A DNA stretch of 64,000 bases, from the NCBI GenBank assembly GCA_025617375.2, contig JAMYGW020000005.1, forward strand, positions 2,294,001-2,358,000, read 5' to 3'. Below the pieces are notes generated by a model. That model saw nothing but the letters and a program-made list of their open reading frames with translations. It made no database searches and was not told where the DNA came from. Positions within the stretch are counted from its first letter, which is position 1. Every line of letters starts with the position of its first letter. This document shows positions 34,554 through 48,970 of this stretch, piece after piece. Made by a program: the position numbers and the translations under genes. This DNA is from Acarospora socialis (taxonomy: Eukaryota; Ascomycota; Lecanoromycetes; Acarosporales; Acarosporaceae).

Positions 34554-34935
34554 CTTACCCTTCCCTGCACTACATCCTATAGTGGTTGTATATCAGGTAG
34601 GGCTAGGCATTTAGCTTATTATTGACATAAAATTGCAATGAACAGTGTGTGTAAAAATAATGATGAAGTAAGTTTCACATGATTCACTTCATAACTAAAA
34701 TGATTCTATCAATATAGATATCTTCATAGAGAAATCTATCACATGCTTCACAAGCAACCTGGTGAGCTTCTAAGGTTGACTGCTCATGAGTAACTCAATA
34801 GCAAGTTCTCTCATACACATCTTTCTCTGACAGAATGTCTGTCAGACTCAGATCTGTCTGAGTATGACAGTAACATGAAGCTAGTTGATACTCTTGATAA
34901 GAAGATAGAATTTGTAAGAAGATTATGATTATAAG

Positions 34936-35578
34936 TGTAATGTTTTCACAGAAGATTTCTCTTGTATAAGAACTAAGAATTGTGTTTATTAATATAAAAG
35001 CTGATCTGAAACAGTTCTGATCTTTAATTCTTAGATTGTTATTTAAGTTGAACACAATTCTTTTCATAAGAAAAATGATCATGATTATATACTGAGTCTG
35101 CTTGCTGATCTCATTACTGAGCTCATTGAACTGACTTATTTATGCAATCTGTTGAGCTTACTTATCAAACTCATCATCAAACATATTGAGATGTCACATA
35201 ACTTCTGTCTTAACAGACAATCTGTTAAATGCTTTTTCTGTGTATAAGTCAGTCTGTATTTCATCTTTTTAAGTATAATTATAACATTATTCTTTTTCTT
35301 TTAGATGCTAATTCTCTAGATCTATATAAGTGAGAATATTCACATTGTTTGTCATCAACAATGATGCTTTCTAAAAATTGCAAAGAAAATTCAGATTGAT
35401 AATGCATTCATTTTGTTCTTTTGTGACTATTGTGTCAGTTGTGACATCAATTATTTTGTAATGAAATCTTGATCAAAATGCAATAAGTGTACTCATCATG
35501 ATCATTCATATATCAATGTGTTGTAAAAGTCTCTTGATAAAACTCATCTTTCAATTCAAAAAAAAATAAGTAAAGTAT
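34936..35578 (-). mobile_element. Element C: Ty3/gypsy fossil, 3' LTR and adjoining internal end
   Basis: An LTR-like unit (34936-35286, TG...CA, minus orientation) resembles the LTRs of elements A and B in its end near 35000 (the block around TCATAAGAAAAATGATC and TTCAACTTAAATAAC). The internal sequence to about 35570 resembles the internal 3' end of element B (58900-59250). The rest of the element is missing here; it stops where the copia LTR of element D begins, so D may have inserted in it. Broken; too short to count breaks. Confidence 0.6.
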
Positions 35579-36158
35579 TGAACCTATTGAAAGATAAAAA
35601 GAATACTTGTGCTATACTGCTAACTAACTGTCTATTTAGTGAAATGTACACTGTCAACTTGACTGTGATCAATGTGAGTTATAAAGATTGTCTATTCACA
35701 TACTCTGTCATGTAGATTATATAGATAATGAGTAACTTTTGATGTTAGTTTCAATTAAGATTATAAAAGCAGCTAAAACATCACACTTCTTAACATTCTC
35801 ACTTGATGACACTGCATCTATTGACTTTCACTAACAGCAAGTTTCAGTTGTTCAACAAAGTGCTCAAAGATTCATTTAAATAAAAACTTAATTAGTTCAT
35901 CAGTCATCATATCTTGACTGAACACAAAGTTCACATCAATTTAATTTCACTTGTGCAGATTACAGATATGATGATAGACAATGTTAATATGTTTTAATTG
36001 CTCATGCACATGTGCATTCTTAATCAAAATCAAGACAATCTAATTGTCTTTCTTGAGCTGAAGAGATAAGATTGCTTGATGAGCTTCATTTTTCTTGATG
36101 TTCACACAGTATAAATTATCTTCAAGATACTTACTCATATTTATGTCTTGCAGTATCT

Positions 36159-36484
36159 TGTAATATTCTAATCTGAGATTTCTTGAGTATGTAGAGCTAA
36201 GAGTTTGTGCTTATTGATATAATGACTGGTCTGAAACAGTTCTGGTCTTTAACTCTTAGATGATTATTTAAGTTGAACACAATCATTTTCATAAGAAAAA
36301 TGACTCTACTATATAGAACTGACACACTCAGCATGTTCAGCACACTCTTGTGTTCATTATTCTGATAGTGCTTCAGCACTATTGCATGCTTTGTTAAGTC
36401 TTGTGTTCATTGTTTCATGTCTGAGTGTTTAGTTTCAATTATACTTCTGAGACTGTTCATACTGAATGCAGTATGATTGTAACA
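36159..36484 (-). repeat. LTR of element A (3' side)
   Basis: 326 bp, TG...CA ends, direct repeat of 41972-42297. Confidence 0.85.
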
Positions 36485-39400
36485 TCATTTTTTTCTTCTC
36501 AGACATTTAGTTTCTAGTGTCTATTTAAGTGAGAGTATATATTCTAATTGCTTGTTCATCACTCAGAATGCTTAACAAATTCAAAAACTGTCTTGTGCTT
36601 GCAAAAGTCATTTCTCAGTGTGGTGTCATTTTCTCACTTGCTTGTGAGTGTTGTTGTCATTGTGACATTCTCTGTGTTTGAATGACAGATGCTTTCAAAT
36701 ATGTAAAGTATACTTGTTGTGATTGTTTCTGTGTTTCAATATCTCTTAAGTTGCTGAACTGAGTTCACAAGAAGTTTGAGTCTCAACTTGATGAGATTGA
36801 GACTGAGCATGCTGCTCAGCTTGAAATTCTTTAAAATTTAAATTTCAAAATTCTGCATCTTCATACAACAATAAAGCAGAATAAGTCTTGAATTTTTCAA
36901 AAGATTCAGTGTGTTGCTGTCAAGCTTGACAGTGATAATGATGAAACAAAAAATGAAACAAATTCTTCAACTGATCAAAACTTAAGTCAGTTTATAAACT
37001 CAGTGTCATCATTCTTCTGAAACTCTATTGATCTTTTTTCTCAAAATATTGAAGTGTTCTTGTGCAGTTCTTGAGATTCTTCTTGAGTTCTCAGATATTT
37101 TCTGAGATATCATAATCTTTTCATTTGATGAGATAATAAACTTTTTCATTAATCATTCTCTTTTCTAAAATGTTCTCAACTTCATATTCTTTATTGAATT
37201 CAACAGACATTTCAATGATTTGAAGTGATATGAACTGATTGCAGTGCTGTAGCATGAATGCATGAAATATCAGATGTATTCTCATTTTCTTAAGTAAGTC
37301 TAGCTTATAGCTTAGTTCTTTAATGTTCTGTATGATCTTGAATGATTTAATGCTTTTGCTTTTCAGCTTTTTGCTTTTTTTCTTAGTTCATATGTTGTTC
37401 ATTCTTAGATATACTCTTTCTTCTTCTTCAAATGATTTTGTCTCTGTCATTTGTTCTGTCTGCTGTTCAATTCATCTCATTAGATCTTAATATAGTTTCT
37501 TTATCTAAGCAATATTCAGAATTATTTTTTGACTCTGTGATCTGTGTTCTTTGAGATCTCATCATATCTTCAAATTGTAGTTATAGTTCATATAGAAAGA
37601 TGTTTCTTTCATGATTTTGTTCTTTGTGTTGTTGTATGCAAACTGTGTCATTAACAACAGTCATACTCAGTTGTTCTGAGTTTTGTTGACATAGTGTCTC
37701 AAGTACATCTTTACTGTCTGATTCATTCATTCACTTTGTTCATTTGTCTGTAAGTGATATGTCATTGACATCTTGTGTTTTATTCTGAGTTCTGCTGTCA
37801 GCATTTTTCAAAACTTGCTTGTAAACAGCTTGTTTCTGTTGGTGATAAACTTCTTTGATAGCTTGTGATTGCTAATCAATTCTTGTAGTATTGTGTATGT
37901 CAATATTGATGCTGTCACAGTTTCTCTGAATGAAATGAACATCATGTATTTGATTAATCTGTTCACTATAATCAATATACTATTGAATCTTATTTTTCAT
38001 GCTGAATCTTTTGATGATGACAATTTTGTAATGAAATTCATGATAACTGACTCTCATGATGCATCTGATGCATTCAGTCATGTTACTTTGTTATATCTTC
38101 TATCTTAATTGATCTTGTTTCTTCAGTATGAGTTGCACATAACAATTATCTTAATGACTCAATTTTTAAAATCACTGACATTGCATCTTCTTCACACTAG
38201 ATTCTCAGTGCATTTGACTTTTAGATGTTCTTTAACTCTGTTGTAATGACACATTTTAATGAGTTCTTTGTTCATCAAGAAAGCTTGTTCTATCTTATAC
38301 ATTGCTGCTAAGTTCTTGATGAGAATTTCTTAATTGTCTTTGTTCAAAATTCTGATGTGTATCATTTGTATACTTTCATGATCAGATTATCTGCTCAAAG
38401 CATTTACTTCATTATTCTTATTACTTTTCTTGTAATGTATCTGAAATTCATAATCTACTAACTACTTTGTTCAATGAATCTGTTGTTGATTGAGTTGCTT
38501 TGTTGTTGTGAAGTTTCTCAGATTCTTGTGATCTGTGTAGATCTGAATTGACTTGTTTATTTTTACAAGATAAGATTTTCAATTTTGCAGTGCTTTCACT
38601 ATTTCAAGAAGCTTTTTATCATGAATCTCATATCTTTTCTTGAGTTCTGATAGCTTTCTAGATTGATATGCTATGAATTTTTGCTGCTCATTCTCAATCT
38701 GATACAAACATGCTTTTATTGTAAAATTCAAAGTGTTGATTTTCAGTGTCTTCTCACATGCTGAATTGAATATTCTTAGATGTGCTGTTTCACTAAAACT
38801 TTTCTTTAATATGTGAAATGCATTCTTCTGTTCTTTATCTCAATGTTATTTTTTACTCTTGTGTGTTAAATGCATCAGCAGTTTCACAATTTTTGCATAG
38901 TTTGATACAAACTTTCAATAATAGTTTGTTAACTCTAGAAAGATCTGTACTTTCTTAATTCTTTTTGACATTAATTAGTTTTTGACTGCTTTTATCTTCT
39001 TTGAATTCTTCTTAATCTGTTCAAATCAAATTACATAGTTTAGAAACTCAACTTTCTTGATTTCAAATCTGTTTTTTGACTTTTTTATGTACAGAGCTCT
39101 CTCTTTGAGTCTTGTTAGTATCTTGTACACATGCTTGTGATACTTCTCAAGATCTTCTGAGTATATCAGAATATTGTTGAGATATGTGATCACAAAATTG
39201 TTGAGATATTCTCTTAATGTGTCATTGATTAATTGTTGAAAGATGACTGAGACATTCTTCAGTTCAAATGACATAACAGTATATTCATAATGTCTGTATT
39301 GTGTTCAGAATGCTGTTTTTCATTTTTCATTTTCTTTCATTCTGACTCAATAGTAGATGTTTTTAAGATTTAAGCTTGTAAATCATTTAGTCTTGCTCAA

Positions 39401-41971
39401 TCAGTCTTGTAATTCTTCTATCAACAATAGAAAATAACTGTCTCAATGAGTTATCTTGTTGAGTTGTCTGTAATCAACACATAGTCATTTTTTGTCATTT
39501 TTTTTTGATATGAACAGAATTGAATATTCTGTTGATGATTTCAATGATTTTATGAATTCTCTCTTGAGATTCTCATCAAGATAAGCTCTTACTTTCTTGA
39601 GTTGATCTTTGCTCATTGAGTACAATGATATTCACTTAGATTGCTTTTTGTTCAATAATGATATTTTGTGATTTCATGACTTATGTTCTGATAAGCTCAT
39701 TTCTGATTGTTTGAGAATCTTATATGTATCTTTGACTGCACATATCTCTTTCATAACTCAATTAATTCTCAGATTCTTTTCATGCAATTAAGACATCTTT
39801 AGTATTGTGTTATATTTGATTGATTTCATAACATTGAATGTTATCTCTTGTGAATTTTCAAGAATTGAGACTTTCACACAGATTTTCTCATCAATTCTTT
39901 CAATGATTTCATTTGTCATTCATATGTTGAATGAACAGTGCACTCACTGTGTCACTAATCTCAACATGTTAACTATTTGTTGACTCATAATGTTGCTGTC
40001 TGCTTCAGAATTCATCAATGTGTTGATTTAATGTTTGTTGATCTCAATCTTGATTCATATTCAACAATCATTGTCTTGTCTTTGAGACACCACTAGCTTC
40101 TTATTCTCTAGTCTTGTCAAGAAAGCATTTCATTTTTTGACTTCTTCAGTTCTTCAGCTCATCTTCAAAGTTCTTAAAATTATCTGAGTTTTCTTTTGAT
40201 CATAAGATTTGCATACTTTAGACTGTGCTGCTCAATGCATCTTTTTGAGTGTAATTGAGATTCATACTGATCATACTTCATCTGCAACTGACTCTCAAAG
40301 ACTTTTACTCTTTGCAGAAATTCAAATGATATATATTCTTCACTGAAGATTCATCTGTCTTCATTCTGCATGATATATTTTTCAGGTAAGTATATTTTAA
40401 TTTTGTGGCTCTTTGTTCTTTACACAAGAAATTTTGACATTGATTTTCACATAGTCATTCATACATCTCTCATTAGTTCATCAAATTCTCTGCATGTCTT
40501 CACTCTCTGAGTTTAAACTCTTTGCTTTTTCTTCTGCATCATCTTGCAGTTTAATGTTATTTCTTTTTGAGCACTTAGATCTTTCTTGATCTTTGTTTGA
40601 TACTTCTTTGAGAACTCTGTCTCAGTATTGTTCAAACTTTCTCTTATAAGTGTATTGTTATTGAAAAATATTCATGATTCATCAATCTGAGATTCATGAT
40701 CATCAGTCTCTTTAATGTCATCTTTGAGAACATTGTCTTCTTTCTCAGCATCAAGAACTTTTTTCTTGATAAGAATAGTTAATTCTTTCTCACAAGTTGA
40801 TTGATCTGTCATGTCATATCTTTCTTTGCATGATTTCTGAGAGTATCATCTGACTTCATCTTTTGCACTCATGTGTACTCTGCACATGTTATTGTAGCAG
40901 ACTGTTTAGCTGAGAGTGTCATGCACTACACATATATTCTTCTTGACTGTCACTGCAATATTTTTTCTCTTCATCTGAGATCTGTTGCATTCTCAGACAA
41001 GATGTTCAGATTTTCTGCAGTTGTAATATATTCACATTTTGTTTCACAGTGTTATCTGAGACTTAGTGAATCACTTCATTTAACATTCAAACTTCACTCA
41101 TCTAGTTTTTTATGATTTCTAATGACACTTCTTGATCATATTAAGATTCATAGAATCTGTTCTTCTATGTTTTATTGATAAAATGTATTACTTTAATTAC
41201 AATCAAAAGCTTTCTTCTTGATCTTTTATCATAGATGATATTCAATATTCTTTTTATTTCATCTGTTGTTCTCACTGATGACTATCAATGTTGATACTTA
41301 GATCAATCATTCTTTGAAGATTGTCTGATTGTTTTGCTTGAACTATTTCATCTTTGATGAATTCTCTCAACTCACAGTAGTATTGATAGATAAGTGCTTC
41401 ATCATTTCATTTAATAAGTGTTGCTAACTGCTGAAACTTAATGATGTATACTGCTGCTGATCTATTCTGTCACAAGATGTGAACTTATTTTTTGACTGCT
41501 CTCTCTTCATCAATCATTCTGAAGACTTTTCTTAGCTTTTTTTTAAATCATTCATAGTCATTGAACATAGACTTCACATCAGTATTATGTTCTTTGTATT
41601 TCTTTTCTAGAAACTCATGCAGCTTGAGATCAACTCAATTAAAGACTGCATTCACAAGATAGATTGTTGCAAACAGTGTTTTTTCTTGATTGATTTGAAA
41701 CTTTAATTGATTGAACTCAATGTACAGATTAAACTTAGTCACAAAGACTCACAGCTTTTCTCATTCTTCATCAAAGATATTTAATATCTGTATCTTAAAT
41801 GCACTCAGAAATAGTTGTATAGTCTGAACTGACATCATCATTAATTGTGTCATCATTCTATCTAAAGTAAATAATAAAGATAAGTTTGTCTGAACTTGTC
41901 TCAGAAACAAGATTGAGATGTTTTTCTGTGTGTCAGACATTGTACTTGTTATATCATAAGAGTGTTCAAAG

Positions 41972-42297
41972 TGTAACATTCTAATCTGAGATTTCTCAAG
42001 TATGTAGAGTTAAGAGTTTGTACTTATTGATATAATAATTGATCTGAAATAGTTCTGATCTTTAACTCTTAGATGATTATTTAAGTTGAATATAATTGTT
42101 TTCATAAGAGAAACAACTCTACTATATAGAACTGACATGTCTAGCATGTTCAGCATGTTCTTGTGCTCATTGTGTCAATAGTGTCTCAGCACTATTGCAT
42201 GCTTTGTTAAGTCTTATACTCATTGTTTCATGTCTGAGTGTTCAGTTTCAATCATACTTCTGAGACTGCTCATATCAAATACAGTATAATTATAACA
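41972..42297 (-). repeat. LTR of element A (5' side)
   Basis: 326 bp, direct repeat of 36159-36484; the gag start lies just inside it on the minus strand. Confidence 0.85.
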
Positions 42298-43058
42298 TAT
42301 TTGTGTAAGTCAGACTTCAGTCTTTGCACATATTGACATAATTATATATTCAATTTCTGTAATTAAGATGACAACAGACTTCTGTTTTCAACTTGTTCAT
42401 GATATTAATTTATCTTCAAGCATGTATACATGTTTTAGAATTAACTTTTGATCTTGTTTGTCTGATGCATAGTTAAAGTTGAAATATTTAAGCATGATTT
42501 GACTCTCACTGAGTCTGTACACAATGTTAAAATTGATAATTAATTTCACATATTGCAGCAATTTCTTAAACACATGTTCATGATGTTCTGTGAGATCACT
42601 AAGATATTAACTTAGTTAATTTAAAGCAAAGATGATGTTCAGTCAAGTATGAATCATCATATACATCAGACTTTCAATTGCATGTTAATATTGTTTTTAA
42701 TCTATTCTTTGATCAGCTGAGCTGATGAGATGAAAAACATTATATTTATTAAGTAAAATTGTTGTGATCTTATGCTTGTCAAATTACATATAAAGATCTT
42801 TCAGCATCTTATTTACATAGTGAGTCTGATTTAGATGTAGAGTTTCTCTCTTGTGATTGTGTGTGACTTGTATATCAAGAATTTTCTGTGTCTTCTTCAA
42901 GTTCTTAACTTTGAATATTTTCACAAGAGCTTTCTTGAATCAGAAAACATGTGTCAGACTTGCTGAAACTACAATTATATTGTTTACATAGAGAAGCAGC
43001 ATGATTCTTTTGATGCTGTTGATGAGAAGACATGAGTTAATGTTGCTTTGATAAAAGT

Positions 43059-43220
43059 TGTTATGAAGCATGATCACTTCACATGAGATCATGCTGATTA
43101 AGCATGCTTATTAAGCATTCTCATCACATATATAGTGATCACAGTTCTTTACTCACTTACTCTCTTAACTTACTTATATATTATATCTTAAATCACATAG
43201 CTTAGATTTACACTTTAACA
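43059..43220. repeat. LTR of element E (left)
   Basis: 162 bp, ends TG...CA, partner at 44902-45063. Confidence 0.85.
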
Positions 43221-44901
43221 ATTGATTGCACCAACTGCACAAATTCTTAATTCTTGATTCTTTGATTAGATCAGTCAAGTTTCTACATTTAGTTTTTATT
43301 TACTAGCAAATTCTCATACAAATTATGACACTCAGTACCTGTCAGATCACTTGAAATGGTTTGAATAACATGATGAATAATGATTTGAATTTGACATCAG
43401 TTATACTCACAAACATTTCAAATAAATATGATGAATCAATGATCTCTGAATTCATAAAGATCACACTTACATCATTTAAATCTTTAATCTGCAATAACAT
43501 CAAAAACATTGTCATACAGATTCTTCAGCAGCTAAACATAGTGTTATAAAGCATCTGAGCAAGGTTCTGAAACATTACAAAATGAATTTTAAAATAAGTC
43601 TTCAAATAAGTCTCAAAACAAGTCTCAATATAAGTACTATAGATTTCAAACTCAGTCAGAATGTTATAGAGTGAAAGAACTAGACTTTTTTGATTTTAGA
43701 TCTATGAAAGATGTCTTAATGTCAGAAAGAAAGTCTATAATTTGTGATGTTTATCTATTTGTCAGTTGAATTTGCAAGATAGTTTTAGTTCATAAACTCA
43801 ATGCAGTTAGAAAGAATCTCAGCATGAATCTTCAAGACAAAACTATGAAGTGATATCTAGCTGAATTAACAGTCATGAAATGTATAAATCTTCATAGTAT
43901 TAAGACATGATGTGATGTTCTGATGTCATAATTTACATTTTTGTTGACTGACACTATGATCTCAATCATACACAAATACTACACTCACAACAACATCATC
44001 AATCATCACAAATCTACAGTGTATTTACAGACTATTATTCATCTTTCAACAACAACACACCTGTCTACCTCATCTGCACTAATGATGATCTATTAAAACA
44101 TCAACTCAAATCTTTATCACAATCTCAAGAAACTTATCTCAATAGAGGTCTTTATTCAGGTCTTAAACTCACAAAAAACTATATAATTTAATCTATATAG
44201 TCACTATTGATGATCTCTGAATCAGTCATCATATAAATTTTTATATTGATTTTTAAATTAGTCTTCAAATCAGTCTTCACATTGATGTTACAAAGATTCT
44301 AATTTGAATAATTCTTCATGAAATGCTTGTGTGATCAAGACTTCTAAACTTATGCATTTTACATTTACAAATGAGTTATAAGTTTACAATGTGGTCACTG
44401 ACAATAACAACAACAATGATGATGATGAAAATGCTGTTTATCATGTTGAATATGATGCTTCTACAAATGTCTATAGATTATATTGTTAAATACTTTGTGT
44501 TTGATGTTATTGAATCTTTAAATCAGACAAAGAGCTACAGCAACACAAGTGACTAGATTATGGTGATTTCTAGTGTTTTTTTGACATCAAAATGCATACA
44601 AATTGATGTCTTTTTGACATGACTTGTTACTAGTCTTTATTCATTCATTTCATTGATTTCAGACTCAATTTCACACTCATTTTTGCACACATTTCTATGA
44701 CTACAATGTGTTTTCATTTACATCAAATTCACACTCAAAAACAGTCTTTCTGCACACACTGTGTTATCATTACAATAACAAGATTATGAAAGTGAATTAT
44801 AATGAATTCTAGAGCAGATGAGACATCAGATGAATATAAAACATGATTATAGATAGTTGTCACAGTGAGAGCACTGTCTTTCAGTTTCAAAGAAGAAAAC
44901 T

Positions 44902-45063
44902 TATTACAGAACATGATCACTTCACATGAGATCATGCTGATTAAGCATGCTTATTAAGCATTCTCACTACATATATAGTGGTCACAGCTCTTTACTCACT
45001 TACTTTTTTAACTTACTTATATATTATATCTTGAATCACATAGCTTAGATTTACATTCTAACA
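44902..45063. repeat. LTR of element E (right)
   Basis: 162 bp, partner at 43059-43220, followed by the AAAGT duplication. Confidence 0.85.
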
Positions 45064-48000
45064 AAAGTCTAGCTTATGCAGATCAGTAACACATCATTTA
45101 TGTTAATCTTGCATGACTTACTTCAGATTATAAAGATTACACAGTATATACAGTGTACAGTTAGATGCAATTTGAACTTTAGAAAAAACTGTCATGTAGA
45201 TGATCTTTTTAAGAAAGAATTTTGTGAAGATGTTGTTGATATTTATCTGATGACATTCAAGATTCTTAAGAGCAACAATGACAAAAAAGACTCAAAGAGT
45301 GTTGAACTTGACTGTAAATGCAAAGATGTTCTCATAATCAATGTTATACATCTGTGAAAAATCTCTCATCATAATTTTTGTTTTAAACTTGTTCAGAAAT
45401 TCATCAGTGTTCAGTTTGAGTTTAAACATCTTTTTGCTGATCACTATATTTACATTTTTTGATGATATAATCTCTTCTTATGTTCTGTTGACTGTTAGAG
45501 TCATTAATTCTGTATAAATAGCATTTTTTTACATCTCTTCTCAAACTGAGTCTTTTATTGCTTCAACATAGATAACAGATGTGAAAATGTCAGATCTGAT
45601 ATTCTCAGTATTTTTTTCATTATCTGCAGTGAGTGCTGTAAATATCAGCATAATTCATAATATTTTAATCATAAACTCATCAAAGTCTTCATCATTATTG
45701 TTCTGTTTTCTCTTTGAAATCTTAACACACAAGAATGTTTTAACTTTCTCAGTTAAAATATTTAATGCTTTGCTGACAGAAACTTCAATGTGTAAAAATT
45801 ATTTAATTTCATTCTGTTTATTTGTCTGTAATCTGTTTAAGTTAATTACAGTTGATCTATTCATCATATAAATGTCTGATGAGAATGTATTGAGATTGTC
45901 TGCAGTTAACTTAAACTTTTTTTTGTCATTTAAACTCATGAGTCTGAGTCTGTAAATTTGCTCAAAAACAATAAACAGAGTTGTAGATGCTGCAGAATCT
46001 GTGATGACTGCATTTTTTCATGATTACTTAACTGATTTCTGTTCAGACAGAATGTTTAGTGTTTATTTTTGCAGTTTGAAATCAACATTGTCTTTCTTCT
46101 CATTCTCAATGAACTTTACAACATAACTTTTAATAATTCACTTAAGATCTGAAACTCAAAGCAGATACTGTTTTGTGATTTTATTCACATAGTTCATGAA
46201 GACTCTCACTCATTCTTAATTCATGAACTTGTTCTGTCTGTTCTTCAGCAATGACTTGAGATCAATATAGAAGTAGTACTTGCAATCTCAGACACAAATA
46301 TAATCAATGAATAGCTGCACATCAGTGAAGATCTTCTTCAAAGTTGTTTATCTGTCATTAATTAAGAAATCAGTTGCTGTTCAATTGTGAAGATAGATGT
46401 CAGTAGTGCAATATTCACAATGAGAAGTTAAGTTCTCAGTAGAGATCTATTGAGCTCAATGCCATATAGTAATTAGTATGTAATGAGAAGTCATGACTAT
46501 CAATGTTAAGTGTATAAGTGAAAGTCTGTTATTATTACACTCTAGCTATGTGTGAAAGTTATATAAGATCTAAGTGAATAGACATGACTGAGCAAGCAGT
46601 CAAATAAGCAAAGCATCTAGAGTATAATCATAACAATAAACATCTATTTGTGCTGTCTTCACTCAGAACTTTATTGAAAGTTCTGTTTTTTTGATCATGA
46701 TGTGCACTGAAGTCTCAATAATACAAATGACTCTTTCAGCAACATTATTCTGAATAGATATGTAGAGCATAGTATACTGCAGTGTGATGTTAAAAAATTT
46801 ACATCAGTCATTCAGAATTGATCTTAACTCTGTAACATTGTCACTCTGTACAGCAAGCATTTTCATATTAATTTGAAGCTCAATTTTTAGTCATCACTCT
46901 TGCAGTTTCTGTAAGACATTATTGCATTACTTCAGCAATATTGTTTATATCTTTCAAAAATAGTTGTTCACAATCTTCAGAAAGTACTGATGTTCAGTAA
47001 ATAACAGAAATAAAAAATCACATATATCAATGAAAATCAGAACAAGAATGTTGATCTTTTTCTTGCTCACATTGTGTTCTTGCTGATTGACAAACTTAAT
47101 GAAAACACAAACTTCACAGATGTTCTTCTTGTCTTTAGCAATGAAAATTGACTGCTCAAAAATCATGACTTTATAAAGATCATGAAGCTTTGCAGAGTTA
47201 AAATAAACAAATTGTTGATGTTATAGCTTGTAAATCTTAATCTTTTCACTTGAAAATGAAGTATCAACAGAAGATGAAGTGTCAGCAGAGCTTAACAAAT
47301 CAGTCTGTATCTGAAAGTTCACATTCAGTACTGTGACTGAAAGAGTTATTTCTAAATTAAGTAATATGTGTATGACAGATAACAGAGTGAACTCATTCAG
47401 TTTTTTTGCAATATATTTAATTATATAGACATCATCTCATTCAGACACTTTTATCATGACATTGTTATGTTTATTTCACATATAAAGACTGTGCTGATCA
47501 AAGCTTTTCTGCAATTTCATTTTACACATTTACTTTTTTGACAGAAGATTGACTTCTAATTTAGACATATAAAATGTTGAATTCAGATTCACAAAGTTTC
47601 TGAATTTATTCTGCATGACTGCAACTTCATAGTAGTGTGAGTATAAGTGTTTTTCTTCAACTTTAATTTATCAACATCATATGCATATTAAGAAGTCACT
47701 GAAGAGTTAATGTTGATTAATTATGTGTGTGAAGCATTTAAAGTTCACAATTTACTCAGAGCTGAGTATCTTACTGACAGCTTTCTTAAACAAAGTAACA
47801 ATCTCATTGTTTTTCTCTGCATCAGACTCAGATGAGAATAAATTACTGTTTTTCTCAGTTTTAACATTAAAAGCTTTATGCTTTCTGTTCTTGTGCTTAA
47901 ATCTTATTTTGTCTTTATGATGTAAGTTGTCTGCAGACAATTTGTCTGACTTTTTGACTGACTTAACTGTGATTAAAATAGATAAAATTCTTAACTTAAC

Positions 48001-48970
48001 ATTTTTGTGAGCAGCAAAAAGATATTTACAGTCTCAAATATAATGAGAACTGCAACAGAGAAGACATTTAACTGATTTATGCTAAGAAGAATGATTGTTG
48101 TCAGAGTTTGACAATTTTCAATAATGATATTTCACATCATACTGATATAAGTGTGTCAGATCTTTCTCTTTGTGTTAATCTGTTTACAAGACAGTCTCAA
48201 CAGTTTTTAATTGTATTTTTTTCTCTTGAAGCTTTTGCAGATCTTTCTTGATGTTTGAGATGTTTTAAATGTTAATTGTGTCATGAATCACTGTGTAGTT
48301 CTCAGATAATGCTTGAAGAAATGTTTGAAATTGTTGCTCAGACTTGAATAAATCAGTTATATCAGACTGAATAATCACAATCTTTCTGTCAAGCTTGCTG
48401 AGATGTGTTTATACTTCATTAATAAATACATTTGTCAACATTCTGTATTCAATAAACTCTGTTAAATATTGTTTTTCAGTGATTTGCAGTTTCTTTCTGT
48501 ATTTGAACTTTAAGATATTTCAAGCATTCTTCACATTAATCTTGTCTGCAATATATTTTTAATTATCTATACTGATATAAATGATGAGTTAGTACAAAGT
48601 CTTTATGTCAGACTTCTGACTTTTGAAGTTAAGATTGTTGAATAAAAAGAAAAAGTTACTGACAGAAGTATCAACTGCTAAGATTTTAATGACATATTAT
48701 AGATCTTTATCTATCAGTCATTTTCTCATGAAAGTGAATTATTGATTGCAGTTCTTGCAACTGAGAATTGAAATGAGTCATTGTTTCATGAAAGAGTCAT
48801 TAAAATTCATGATGTAGCTTTTGATGATAGTTGACACATAATATAAAAAATAAATAAAATGAAGTATTAAGATATACAGAAGAAGATAATGTAAATAAGA
48901 GAAAGAAGAAGTGTGTGTGCTTATTTGCTCAATCATTGAGTATCATATCAAGTTGTCAGTAAGTTTTGTT

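Larger units (their letters stand above)
36159..42297 (-). mobile_element. Element A: Ty3/gypsy fossil, 6.1 kb, both LTRs present, nested in D
   Basis: Two 326-bp direct LTRs (36159-36484 and 41972-42297, TG...CA) flank an internal region read on the minus strand: gag beginning just inside the right LTR, protease, reverse transcriptase (about 39.0-39.5 kb), RNase H (about 38.5-38.9 kb) and integrase (about 37.4-38.3 kb), the gypsy order. A purine-rich tract lies next to the left (3') LTR. Flanking pentamers are TATCT and TATTT, a likely target duplication with one transition. The insertion is in the RNase H region of element D. Full length in outline but broken, with many tens of disabling changes. 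LTR differences are almost all C/T or G/A, so divergence overstates age. Confidence 0.85.
43059..45063. mobile_element. Element E: 2.0-kb non-autonomous LTR element nested in D
   Basis: Two LTRs of exactly 162 bp (43059-43220 and 44902-45063) enclose 1.7 kb, and the insertion is flanked by a perfect 5-bp duplication AAAGT (43054-43058 and 45064-45068). The LTRs share long blocks including the region around GATCATGCTGATTAAGCATGC. The inside has at most gag-like remnants and no recognisable reverse transcriptase or integrase, so it would have relied on another element. It interrupts the reverse transcriptase region of D. Broken; number of breaks not countable because the ancestral frame is uncertain. 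Confidence 0.85.
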
